DNA of 64,000 nt from Incurvaria masculella. Taxonomy: Eukaryota > Arthropoda > Insecta > Lepidoptera > Incurvariidae. The DNA lies in assembly GCA_946894095.1 (NCBI GenBank), contig OX335660.1, forward strand, positions 10,049,001 to 10,113,000. The letters run 5' to 3'. Shown here one piece after another: positions 42,268-52,590 of the stretch. The notes beneath the pieces were generated by a model. That model ran no database searches and was not told where the DNA came from. It saw only the letters and a program-made list of their open reading frames with translations. Made by a program: the position numbers and the translations under genes. The first letter of the stretch is position 1. Every line of letters begins with the position of its first letter.

Positions 42268-42441
42268 TGTAACTTGACATAGATAGTTATTACCACACCT
42301 ATTGTCATGATATTAGCGTAAACACCACGTAGAAACCAACCAATGCGATGGTATACTCACCCGGGTGGGATTAGTCTCTACAGCATACACATGTAGAAAT
42401 GCAGATTATATTATTTTTACGTGCCGGATTCCATACAGCAC
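42268..42441 (-). mobile_element. SINE with third head, large internal deletion
   Basis: 3' end TGTAACTTGACATAGATAG and GTCATGATATTAGC joined to ACCAATGCGATGGT, CACCCGGGTGGGATTA, then GAAATGCAG and TTTTTACGTGCCGGATTCC of the third head. Confidence 0.7.
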
Positions 42442-42969
42442 GAAATGCAGATTTCTCGAGATTCAGAAAATTCTGATATTTGGAATATGTTTTGATAGGT
42501 ACGTTATATCAATCTGTAATAATAAACACAATATAAACATTTTTGGAAATGTCCATAATTTTATGAGAATTATAAAAACAGAACCAGAAATGAGATTCTC
42601 ATAGATGTGGGTTTGACGTTCCTCCATTTATTCTCTTCAATAAAATATAAATGTAGGCGTGTCCGTTTCAGTTCGTGAAACAACAATAGACGATAAAACC
42701 ACCAACACCAGCTAAGCCTTGAATCCCGGCCAACAATCGTTTGCCAACGACTATAAAATCTTTTCCATTGGCCCCGCCTTTTTGCCTTTCATACAATACA
42801 CAGAACAATGGCACGCTCGAATCCATCTCAACCGAGAATAGAGTCAAATTCTATAAACAGAAAACGAACATAGAAATACGAAAATAGAACGTCTCATTTA
42901 TATCACAGAGACCGGTCGATACGAGGCGAACATTACAAAACGAATTCTATTGACTTTTTAAATGTCCTC
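42442..42969. other. AT-rich non-coding DNA
   Basis: No feature recognised. Confidence 0.45.
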
Positions 42970-43944
42970 TCATAGATTTGAGTCGCGCGCTCGCTTCCAC
43001 CGCTACGTGTAATAAGACGCATTGTTGTGTGCGAGAATGTGCGCACACCGTGGCGCCGCGCACTCACACAAGTGCGCGCGAGGCCGTCCGCACGCTCGCG
43101 CACACCTGTCCGTCGCGCGCGGGCACACAGGCGTGCGCGGATGGGCGGAGTCTTCAGCAATAGAGAAAAGAGAGCGAACTATGGCGGAGGCAGACAAAAA
43201 GAGGGGGGAGAGAGGAGGAGAGGACGTTCTCACGCACACATGCGCGCGCGGACGGTGACTTCGAGCGAGCGGGACGGCTGCGCGGCCCGATTTGTATGGA
43301 TTCCTGTGGAGCTCTGCCGTAACGGGGCCTATTCTCTTCAACGTTGCAGCAATTTCGTGAGTCAGAACATGGATCAAACATAGTTAGCACTGTGGAAAAA
43401 AGGTGCGCACGAATTTCGAAGGTTTTCTGTCATGACGGAGAGATCTCGGAGGGCGGCGTAAAAGAAAAGCATTGTATCGGCTATTCGCGACATTGTTGGC
43501 CCTCTGCTGCCGTCCCTGTCTGGCCCGCGCGCGTGTGCTCGCGGGGAGTATTGTGCGGGCGTATGTGTGCGCGCCGTATTGTTCGGTTCGATCTGGCCGC
43601 ATTGTGTGGCCGGAGTCCGTGCTCGCACGACGTTAGCCGCGCCGTTGTGCATCCGCCTCTAGAATACAGTTCGCGAAATTCGAATTTGGAACGATGGTTT
43701 CCGTTTTGTTTGAACATTGACGTTTCGTGTTGAGTTTATGTTAAAAGTCGGTTTATTGTTTTGTGCTGGGACGTTTTCGTCTGGGTGTTTTGTTTAATTT
43801 GTGAGTGTTTGTTAGAGACAAGGCTGTCACGAGTGGGAAAGGGACTCAGCTAATAGTGATGAGCAAAAACTGGTTGCGGGGCTGCTGAATTTATTTTTGA
43901 TGACACAAACAGAAGCCAGAGGAACAATGAGAAGCCATTTGAAG
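42970..43944 (+). promoter_or_regulatory. CpG island ending in a splice donor (possible promoter and 5'UTR exon)
   Basis: The longest CpG-rich stretch of the window, with many CGCGC, CGCACAC and GTGCGCG words and AGAGAGAGGAGGAGAGG. It changes at about 43690 to ordinary composition and ends at a strong donor TTTGAAG|GTACGT (43944/43945). Several overlapping open frames on both strands are a composition effect. Reading: promoter plus untranslated first exon on the plus strand, with the rest of the gene outside or in exons I cannot identify. Confidence 0.45.
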
Positions 43945-44230
43945 GTACGTATCCATCAATAGATTTTCACATGGTCATGGCGATGTCGCTTAGTTGGTAA
44001 CAGATTTTCCGGCGCCTGACCACCTAGGTAGAAAAAAAATCTATGCATTTGTTTTGTAACGTTTGGACGAATGTTTTGGGAACACTTTTTACCGGTTTGC
44101 TTACCTATTAATTGGCGATATTAACACCACAATTTCTAGGAATTATCAAAATATTATAAATATTTTTTCAGGCGTCATTTCATTTAAACTTCTGGTTTTG
44201 AAAATACAAGTCAGGTCGGTTTTTTGAATG
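43945..44230. other. Putative intron start
   Basis: AT-rich sequence after the donor; no feature. Confidence 0.35.
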
Positions 44231-44531
44231 GAACGGGACATTGATAGCTAAAATATAGCCTACTGTCCATGATACACACAACTTGCCAGGAGCTTCCTTA
44301 TATTGCACGGCTACATTGAATTGAATGGAAAACACCGAACATTTTTTTTACCGCTGCAACCATGCGCTAGGACCTACCAACCCGGAAAGGATAGAATATT
44401 GTTACCTAGAAACTAAGTGAATCTACAGTTTTACGTGGAATCCGAACTACAACCAGCCTCACTTATCGAATTCGGTCACCCATCAAGAACCTGTCCGCGT
44501 AGGGTTGATCTCTTCGATTATCGTCTATGCC
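44231..44531 (-). mobile_element. SINE with degenerate 5S rRNA-like head
   Basis: Reverse copy. On the minus strand: CAGGTTCTTGATGGGTGACC, GAGGCTGGTTGTAGTTCGGA, AAAACTGTAG, then the shared body to AGCTATCAATGTCCCGTTCC. Box C-like TTGATGGGTGACC is retained, box A is eroded. Confidence 0.72.
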
Positions 44532-45437
44532 AGGAAGATTCTTTCAATTGCGAAACGTCAAAATAATAAGCCATAATTATTGTCACATTTAAATGGTAGT
44601 ATCCATAGAAAGAAGCCATTTTCGCCCCATTTCTGCATTGTTCCCAGCGCTGGCATTATCGTAGGTTCAACGGTTTATTTCACTCGGTCCTTCAAAGCCT
44701 GTTTCAATGAACATTGAAAGAAACTTGCCAACCCACTGTGGATAAAGCATAGTATACTTATACCGAATAGTTTTCAATACATGTGTTTACGTTATTATTA
44801 AAAATATAATTTGTTTCCTTTATTTTCCTTTATTTACATTCTTCTCGGGCTGTCATTACCCTAGTGTTGCCATTGTTCGCCGCAGATGACATGCGGCGAT
44901 GAATTGTCACCGCAATGCATGAATTTATTTTTCTCTGTCACTATTGTTAGTTAAGTCTTTTGATTAAAACCAAAATTAGTGTATTTATTATGAATTGTCA
45001 TCATTGTAGACCTTGTATAGGCTCTGTTGGAAAATTATCTTGCAATTTCTTTTTTCTGCTACCAAACTTATACTACGTACCTACCTTTAAGAACGCCGAG
45101 TTGTTTTTTATAAGTAAATGTTTTGAAATCAGTGGTGATAAGTTATATAATTTCTTTATATTAAAAGTAAACCAAGTTGGGGTCCAAGTTCGACTTTTTG
45201 GTAGTGTTATAATCATTTTGATTTCTTCTAAGAAACGTTACATTGTCAGAAATTTGATGACTTTAAGTTATGAGTTTGGAATTTAATATTAATTAAATAA
45301 ATGTATCAAAAATGTAGGTATAAGGACCTAATGTTATTAGATATTTCAATGCGCAGCTCAACCGGAGGTGTAGGCAGCGGTGATGGATGGCAATATACCT
45401 ACGTGTACCTACTACAGATTTATTTAAATCGACACTT
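44532..45437. other. Non-coding DNA with a short GC patch
   Basis: At 44866-44925, TTGCCATTGTTCGCCGCAG and GAATTGTCACCGCAATGC give two ATTGT cores. The 108-codon frame at 44960-45286 is AT-driven, without domains. Confidence 0.4.
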
Positions 45438-45556
45438 AAAGGGCCTTTATTACTAAAGTGTTGATTATCTTGTACTCGTATCGATTTAGAGTTGGTAAGA
45501 AACGCCCTTTAATGTGAGGATTAAGCAAATCAGTAGGTACTTGGTGGAAGAGACCC
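45438..45556 (-). repeat. Dispersed repeat, pair with 54655-54753
   Basis: Reverse of the block at 54655: GGGTCTCTTCCACCAAGTAC, CTACTGATTTGC, CGTTTCTTACCAAC, ATCGATACGAGTACAAGAT, AATAAAGGCCCTTTAA. Class unknown. Confidence 0.7.
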
Positions 45557-45632
45557 TAAATCTCTTAATATGTGCCCTACTATTGCGGGTGCTACGTGCC
45601 CGACTTTTGCGAAGTGCTTCGTCAATCTGTGC

Positions 45633-45835
45633 GGTTACCATGTTAAATTAATTCACCGGTTAAACACACAAGCGAGAGATTAAATCTGTCGTTTAGTTGC
45701 ATTTCGTACCATGGCAAACGACGTGTTATGCGGCCAAGTGAACCAAAATTTACCAGTTAGCATGGTACAAAATACAACTAAAGGTCAAATTTTATTGCTC
45801 ACTTGCTGTATAGCGAGTAATTTACGATGGTAACC
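45633..45835. mobile_element. Palindromic MITE (ACCATG family, copy 2)
   Basis: Inverted termini GGTTACCATGTTAAATTAAT and GGTTACCATCGTAAATTACT, with interior TTGCATTTCGTACCATGGCA and GGTACAAAATACAACTAAAG. Same family as 40082-40285. Confidence 0.82.
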
Positions 45836-45889
45836 TCCTGGCCTGGTTTCTTAGCCACCCGGTCTCGGCCACCACAGATTCTGTTTTGT

Positions 45890-46110
45890 CATCTGTCATC
45901 ACGTATTTGGTGGTTACATGTCCAACCATCTTAACATAACCTTACTCATTCTCGTTCATCTTCTTTCAGTTGACGATTATACCTACTCGACTGTTGTAAT
46001 TCAACCTAAAACCTTTCCTCAAGGAACAACATTTCCACTTTATTTATCCTACATTCACACCTGGTCCACCATACCCAGGTCTTATTTCCATATATAGTAC
46101 GTCTAGATAC
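45890..46110 (-). pseudogene. Possible reverse-transcriptase remnant
   Basis: One minus-strand frame reads NKTWVWWTRCECRINKVEML before shifts, and downstream KMVGHV appears. This loosely matches the RTE-type stretch G.ETWV...RINAVEMR.LR....RWFGHVERM. Heavily decayed; the call depends on that loose match. Confidence 0.3.
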
Positions 46111-46289
46111 CAACAAATATATGAATCGACCTGTCGCCCAACTTTTCATAACATCGCGCCGTTCACTCTGTTCCTTATTTTACTCTTTTTATTATTATTA
46201 TCCTGTTCACTGTCTCTTTTGATGTCCATGTCATACTTCCCATCACGGGACAATAGACAGACGTACACAATTCCTAGTTACAAAACTCA

Positions 46290-46590
46290 TTTAACCACTC
46301 GAATATTTCGTTATTTCGCTCAATGAAGAACAGTCGCCATTAAATGTCGACATTCCAAAAATAAGAACCAATTTATTCTCTAGATCATAATCTATTGCGT
46401 CGGTAAACAATGGAATCGACTCCCTGCCATGGATCACCTCCATGCTCCCTGCCGTGTTATTTCCTTCAAAGTAGGTACAACCTTCGAACACGGTGCGAAG
46501 AAGCACCTGGCCGTCCGGCGTGGTTTTCGCAGCCTCTCTGAAAGTTCGAAAGCCCATGGGCGTCGTCGGACATCACTTATGCAATGTGCT
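46290..46590 (+). pseudogene. Non-LTR retrotransposon 3' end (second copy)
   Basis: Forward frames give VDIPKIRTNLFSRS, then RLPAMDHLHAPCRVISFK and HGAKKHLAVRRGFRS, parallel to the end at 9436-9712 (PKIRS, KSFI.RVDKLWNAL, VKKHLAGRHGYRSP). Both end near GCCCATGGGCGTCGTCGGAC. Frame changes show it is dead. 5' truncated. Confidence 0.6.
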
Positions 46591-47228
46591 GGCGTGCGCC
46601 ATATGCCACGCTCAACCAAAAGACAAATTGAAAGTATACAGATGAGTATTATGAAACGAGAAGTTAGCTTTTGGTTACTGGGCGCGCACGAGGCAAAGGC
46701 TGCGTTCTTGGCACAGGAAAGAAAAGGAAGAAGTGTCGCTTAGTCGTACTAGCGTATGGTCAATTTGTGCATAAGCTACCGAGCTACCGAGCGCCGTATC
46801 CCACAGTTTAAACATCGCCGCCTCGCGAGAATGAGCTCCCGGAATGCGTTCGCCACGTCAGTCGCTGGTTTTTACCTGCAGAAACCCTCCAATGCGTCTG
46901 CGACTTTGTTTGCGCGATGCTTGTACGTTTCAGTTGAAATGGTTTTAATATAATCGGAGACAGCAGGTCTCATAGTAGTGGCACATCTCCTTCCTTTTTT
47001 TATCTGTGTGCTTTTTGCCCACAGTTTCAGCTACCAAATCGGAAGGCGGAAGAAATGTGAGGGAGGAAGCGAGGCTGCGAGATGTGGAAGAGACAGGCAA
47101 GGTAGCAATGGAGTCAGTCCTGAAACCCATGAAAAAACCATTTAGTCTTATATACTAGAAGTCAGGATATTGCAAGTTTTCGTTTTGACAAACCCGTTTG
47201 TGCTGTGTGGAGCTTAAAAAGAATACAA
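46591..47228. other. Non-coding DNA with GC-rich patch
   Basis: GC-richer at 46670-46930 (GGGCGCGCACGAGGC, CGCCGCCTCGCGAG) with a TTTTTACCTGCAG acceptor-like site near 46870. No coding support. Confidence 0.35.
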
Positions 47229-47530
47229 GTGGCCCCACCGGATGTCTTCCCGTCCATGTCGTAAGAGGCGACATGGATTTGTCATACTTCGGATTCCACG
47301 AAAATCTGCAGGCTGCAGCTGCTTACTTAATCCCGCTCGGGTTGACACCATCGCATTAAATTAACGATGGTCGAAGCGCCATTGCAATGTTTACGTGTTT
47401 TCCATGCAGTCCAATGTAGCCATGTGTGTGTGTGCTATATGAGAAATGTCCTGGAATGGCACCTAAAGATTTCCCACGTGTGTTGGGCTAAATCGTAATG
47501 GTGTGTGATATTTGACATCAATTTCCAATT
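47229..47530 (+). mobile_element. SINE with third head
   Basis: GTGGCCCCACC, GTCTTCCCGTCCATGTCG, TAAGAGGCGACATGG, then GGATTCCACGAAAATCTGCA, CCCGCTCGGGTTGACACC, ATTAACGATGGTCGAAGCG and the end GTGTGATATTTGACATCAAT. It contains a (TG)n stretch at 47423-47435. Good preservation. Confidence 0.8.
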
Positions 47531-47532
47531 AA

Positions 47533-47797
47533 GAGGATAATGAGGTGATCAATTACCATACGTGCCTATTTCGTCATTGAAATAAAAAATACGTATTTTT
47601 CTGAAATTTTGCTCATATAATTAATCATATGAGAACTAGGTACGTCTGTAAGTTTTTGTTTTTTTTTAACTTACCTTACATAATTTCCATATAATATGCC
47701 TCTATAAGTTTTTTTAATTAATTAATATAATTATTAATACCATTTTTTTAAAGGCATAAATCAACTTTTGGACACAACTTGATGTGATTCCTATTTT
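47533..47797. other. Solo TTAA terminus and AT-rich DNA
   Basis: 47533-47555 (TTAAGAGGATAATGAGGTGA) matches one terminus of the element at 48115-48805, directly abutting the SINE tail; the rest of that copy is missing. AT-rich DNA follows. Confidence 0.5.
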
Positions 47798-48000
47798 AAG
47801 CGGCTCCTAGCTCAAGGCGTAGGGCCTCGCCTCTAATTCGAGAGGTAGTGGAGGTCCCGCCTCGTCTCTTTCTAAGTTGAATTGGTCTTCTTTGTCACGT
47901 ATGCGAGGTACTCCATAGCTCAAAATTCTATACTCGTTGGTAGGGTTCAGCCCGCCCGGGTCAGTTACAACGCATTGAATTAAAGACCTATCTTCATGTC
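47798..48000 (+). mobile_element. SINE, tRNA-like head, 3' truncated
   Basis: AAGCGGCTCCTAGCTCAAGG, GGTAGTGGAGGTCCCGCCTC, TTGTCACGTATGCGAGG, GTTGGTAGGGTTCAGCCCGC, CCGGGTCAGTTACAACGCA. The copy stops before the TGTAGCCGTG block. Confidence 0.7.
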
Positions 48001-48114
48001 GATACACTAAAGAAAGATATAAGTCAACGTCGATATGACGAAAATAGATCTGGAATTTGTCTCTAATTTCCGCGTCCCGACATGAAAAGTGAAGGCGAAA
48101 ATTTTGAGAATTAA

Positions 48115-48805
48115 GAGGATGAGGCAATCGAGTTCCATACAATGGCTCGTGCCTGATTCCTCACTCAAATTAAGAAATATATTTCTGTTATTTGATTTAT
48201 TTGGTATATGCATAGTAGAAATGTTCACATAGATGTACAAATTAAATATATGCCTTGTACTTACAACTTACAACAGCAGATCAAAAATTCTTGGGCATTG
48301 CTACCCAACAAGGTGTGGCCCGTTTTAGGGTTAGCAATTATTTGATAATTGATATGTAACAGCTGTAAGCACAGATTGCCAGATGTAAGCACAGGAGTGA
48401 TGATATTGCACATTAAATAAATCTACTGGATATTATTAATAAGCCATTTCCCGCACAATAAAAAACTTAACTATGTATTTATTCATATGTATTTTTTGGG
48501 CCACCCTCAGTTGGTGTGTATGACCTCTCGTGCTTGCGTCGTCTTTTAATTCCCTGGCTGACTAGACCTTCTAGGAATGGATATAAAAAAAGTCATATCC
48601 ATGATTTACACCCTTGCACATTTACATAACCATATTTAGAGGGTTATATCATGAATATAAGATAAGTTATCGAAAAAATCATAACGTACAGACTTAGCTC
48701 TCAGTTGATTGATTTCAAGTGCAAATTATCAGACACATATTTCTTGATTGGAGTGAGGAACCATGAACGAGTCATTGTATAGAACTCGATCACCTGATTA
48801 TCCTC
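48115..48805. mobile_element. TTAA-flanked palindromic MITE
   Basis: TTAA lies on both sides (48111-48114, 48806-48809). Inverted arms of about 90-100 bp: GAGGATNANGNRATCGAGTT, TACAATGRCTCGTNCNTG, TTCCTCACTCMAATYAAGAAAT. The centre of about 500 bp has no coding content and includes CTTGGGCATTGCTACCC. Probably piggyBac-mobilised; inferred from TTAA. Confidence 0.78.
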
Positions 48806-48809
48806 TTAA

Positions 48810-49342
48810 GATAAAAATGAAGATAGAAAAGTGCAGCGTTTGCCACATTGCCTCATCCGCTGCGAAACGTCACTAGTTCAAAGCATACGACTGTATCGAT
48901 GCTACGAACCTCAAACCGCCACATAAATAAACGGAATCGAATCGCAGTGACCGATCAATAAAAAAAATTCAGCGACTAACCCAATTTTTCCTCGGCCATG
49001 TTTACATTCGAAGTATGCGGTCGGTTTTATAATCATAAACTTATTACCGATATTCTGGATCTGCTAGGATGTGGTCGCGGTAACGGCCCGCCCTCACACA
49101 GTGGCTCGTCCGCCGTTTCGGTTAGACACATGACAAATCGTTTACGACATATCGAGTAACTGTTGAGAGTGGAGCTGTAAAATGGAGTAATAGGCCGTAA
49201 ATGTTATTGATTTGGTTAAGTTTTAATGTTTTGTTGAGTTTTAATATTTACTTTATGGTCGCTTCCAAGTGTCGGCCTTGTGCGGTGTGAACCCGAATCG
49301 CTCTGCGTTTATGCTTTACGCCTACTCTCAACGAGTATGGCA
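48810..49342. other. Non-coding DNA with GC patches
   Basis: GC-richer around 48850-48930 and 49060-49140. No gene or repeat recognised. Confidence 0.4.
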
Positions 49343-49609
49343 GGACGGAAGTAGCGATCTAAACTCATTCGTATGGGGGCAGCGTGTCCACGAGTTAGTG
49401 AAAAACGTCTAGCTGTAGTTACCTAGTTCGCTTACGAATTCGGGACGAGCAACGTCGAATGTTTGTTGTACTTAATAGCGTCCTGCGAAGTTCTTACGTG
49501 TTCTTACATGTCGTTAGAAGTCGTAATTGACTCACTGGCGCTACCCCTTTTGTATGGAAAAGTGGCTACGCCGCCCCCACACGAACGGTTGCGGTTGCTA
49601 TTCCCGTCC
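49343..49609. mobile_element. MITE with GGACGG termini
   Basis: Left end GGACGGAAGTAGCGATCTAA..TTCGTATGGGGGCAGCG; the right end complement is GGACGGGAATAGCAACCG..TTCGTGTGGGGGCGGCG. About 267 bp. Interior fragment at 6436-6541 and an arm fragment at 58440-58560. Confidence 0.75.
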
Positions 49610-50770
49610 TTCCATGCTCGCTGCCTACTCTACTCGAAAGTGGGATGGGTTTCGCGCGATGATAAGGTCAAAACGGTGGCATCAAATGGTTGAATTTACA
49701 TGCCTATTAGCAGTCGCCTACTCCGAATTAGGCTTTGAAAATACATTCTAGTCTTGTAAATAATAATTTAATGGCTCCTGAATGGCATGCGACTTTTAAA
49801 CATTGGCGTGGGTTCTGACATCTTCGGTTGCTAGTCAATTTCTGTTTTTCTTGGCGATCTTTGATTTCAGATGTTCCATGTGGTCATTCCTAGAAAATAA
49901 AAATGATAAAAAAAAACTGTAGGTGCGGCCTGTGGAGATGGACGAATGGGGAAAGGAGTACAGATGCTTTTTCGTGTCGTTATCGATCTGTGTATCCACA
50001 TACACATACCTTTTATACCTTATTATACCTATTATACACACATCTTTTATTGTAGAAATATTAAACTAACCCCGCCCATCGAGACAAACAGTATTGTTAT
50101 TTACTGGCCGGTACCTACAAATCAGTATACAATATCCACCCTGGGCTCATCCTCTTCGCCGCGCACCGCCCCACCCCGCACCCTCCTGCCGTGCCGCACA
50201 GTGGCGCGACCCCTTTCTTTTGCAGTCAAAAGACGAATAAATTTACCCCTGATTTTTTTGCGGATTCGCGTCACGTTTCTCGTCACCTCGCTGTCTTGCG
50301 CCGGCTTTTGTGTTGTCTGCGCTGAACCTATTAGCTTTTGGGGGGCCAGCGCATGTGTTCTCCACAGACGTATCTTAAGCCTTTTGTACTTCACTCGGCA
50401 TGTGGGAGTAACAAAATGGTTTCTTTCTTCACTCTTTGCGCTCAGCTTTCGTGTCTTACGATAAAATAATAAGTAGCTTTTCACAATTCCATCGCGCCCA
50501 TCCAACATAAGTTAGTACAAAATGTGTACAGTACTGACATTACAAAATGAGGATAAGACGAAAACTTTGCAGTAAAGCGGGCACAAAGACAATAAAAAGC
50601 GAGCAGATACAAATTCATATCTTAAAATAATTTTACTATGCGTAAAACATTTTCTTGAATGCGAAATCGAATTTCGCAAACAGATCTCGTTTTAACCTCT
50701 GAAGTTAAAACATATTTATTAATAAACTATTTTTAAATAAATCCGCAGACACCGAGCCATGTTTGTTTTT
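49610..50770. other. Non-coding DNA
   Basis: GC-richer at 50130-50350 with overlapping open frames of 172 codons (plus, 49946-50464) and 128 codons (minus, 50122-50508). Neither shows a domain, and they cannot both be real. Confidence 0.4.
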
Positions 50771-51165
50771 ACGTAACTGGACATCGATGGGCTATTAATA
50801 CCATTTTCACCACCATGACATTAGCCTAACATACCACATTCCTGAAGGAATTACGTGCCATGCCAGGACCTTCCCCTTATGACCACGGTCATTGAACTGG
50901 ATGGAAAATACAGACAATATTTCATTGCTTCGAACACCTTTTCCTCCTATGCGATGATACCAACCCGTGCGGCATTAACCCTGCCACCTGGTAGGGGAAG
51001 GCGACCTACAGTTTTACATGGATTCCGAGCCATGGAACAGCTCGCATTATTAATGAAATACACATATCTAACTGAGCAAGATAAAGGAAGGTGTGCATAC
51101 ACGTGGCGGGGACCCGTGAACTCTGGCATGGATGGCAAGTTCGCGTCATGCCCCTGCGTTAAGAT
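50771..51165 (-). mobile_element. Full-length SINE, tRNA-like head
   Basis: Reverse copy, complete: ACGTAACTGGACATCGATGG (3' end), CCATGCCAGGACCTTCCCC, ATTGAACTGGATGGAAAATA, CCACCTGGTAGGGGAAGG, CCATGGAACAGCTCGC and the tRNA-type head complement GGCGGGGACCCGTGAACTCT with GGCATGGATGGCAAGTTCGC. Among the best preserved tRNA-headed copies. Confidence 0.85.
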
Positions 51166-52005
51166 GCATGGAATATATGGCATCTCGATTCCCGCAAAGT
51201 ATTACTTTACCAAATAGTTTTAAACAGTAATTAATGTATATCTGCTTATAGCAAGCTATATCTATACCTTTCCTAAAGCAGCTACGTCAAACCGAACTAA
51301 TAAGACAGAACAAAATGCTAAACGAACACAATCGAATAACCTTGAACAATATAATTGTGTCCTCGGTCCATAGTGCCCCCCTCGGTCTCCCCTCGGGGGC
51401 GATTGTCACGGCGCACTTCCACACCATTGTTCACTTGAACTGGGAACCCTTCTGTTTGCTCTAGCACGTGTTTTATTGTGTAATTATTGAACAATTTGCT
51501 GTAGGAAGGAGGGAGGATTTGTAAAGATTGACGTCTTTCCGGTCGGAATATTGAAATTGATTGTGCTCTTTTATTGATTTTTTTTGTATTTGTGTCTCAT
51601 TGAATAGGTCAGATCGAATCTGGTTGATCTTATGGAATCTCCTGTTTATCTTATCTCAAGTGAAAACTACTCATCTCGTAATAATGTATGTAGAAACAAA
51701 TCTTCAAGTATCCATTATGAGAAACTCGTAAAGTACCAACGAATTTCGCTTGTTCTAACTTGTTCACTGATTAAGTTCGTTTGTTTTAAGTTAGGTTAGA
51801 TTTGACCTAAACTGGGTAATGGATGGGTTTGGTTATATCGTAGCAAAAGTTAACTCATTTATATTCTTTCATTCCCTACAATCACATGTTTCCACGGATA
51901 TTTGTATGGTGGCAGATGATATAACTATCCTTATAAAACGGGATATTTTTCGGTTATCTCATGGCATGGCATGTTATGTGTGACTTTACATTTATATGAT
52001 GTGCA
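51166..52005. other. Non-coding DNA with a GC/ATTGT patch
   Basis: 51360-51500 contains CCCCTCGGTCTCCCCTCGGG and five ATTGT/ACAAT cores (GGCGATTGTCAC, ACACCATTGTTCAC, TTTATTGTG, TGAACAATTTG). AT-rich elsewhere. Confidence 0.4.
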
Positions 52006-52136
52006 GGCGTTTCCGCTGACCACCGAAAATAGAGACAAATTTGAGATCATTTCTGTCATGCTAACATCGACCATAGAGTAAAAGGGACTTAGGAATTCCT
52101 TCTCTTTCCAGTGTATACATTTGATAGGAAACGACC
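52006..52136. mobile_element. 140-bp MITE, GGTCGTTTC family (copy 3)
   Basis: GGCGTTTCCGCTGACCACCG, TCATGCTAACATCGACCATA, AAAGGGACTTAGGAATTCC and terminus AGGAAACGACC. Confidence 0.82.
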
Positions 52137-52189
52137 GTACGTACCTATATAATATGGTTCTAGCTTCTTAGTTAACTTCTGAACGAAAA

Positions 52190-52590
52190 CCGCCTTGACC
52201 TCTCAATCTTAAGAAACCCGGTCGGGCTGCGAACGCGAACGGGCCGAGGCGAAATCTCACGATACAACAATCGGCGGGTTACGTGCCGCGCGGCGACATA
52301 TCTGGATCGGCATTGTGCGACCCTCGCGAGAAATCCAACGCCGAGACAAAGCGCATCCTGTCTTACCTCCGAATGCCATTATTGCGACCGGTAGGCACCA
52401 TTGTGCAGGTACGCTGCGCGATCGGAGGAAGTGGCGCGACAATGCGACGCGTGATCGGGGAGCGCGGAGGGGTTTCGGTGGAATCGGGTCAGGTTCTAGT
52501 CGCTCTCATTGATGGAGCCACTTTGGGTGACTGTCGGATGCAACGGCACGATTATTGTGAACCGTGCATGCGTTTGTGTCGATTGGAATA
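52190..52590. promoter_or_regulatory. GC-rich island with six ATTGT/ACAAT cores
   Basis: CGATACAACAATCGG, GGCATTGTGCGACCC, GCACCATTGTGCAGG, GCGCGACAATGCGACGC and GATTATTGTGAACC lie in CpG-rich sequence. Frames of up to 102 codons overlap on both strands without domains. Enhancer- or promoter-like by composition. Confidence 0.4.

Noticed and set aside
43003..43733. Several overlapping frames of 60-129 codons on both strands
   Set aside because: A CpG-island composition effect (few stop codons), with no domain and arginine/histidine-rich low-complexity translation.
49946..50508. 172-codon (plus) and 128-codon (minus) open frames overlapping each other
   Set aside because: Both strands are open over the same GC-richer stretch; no motif, and both cannot be coding.
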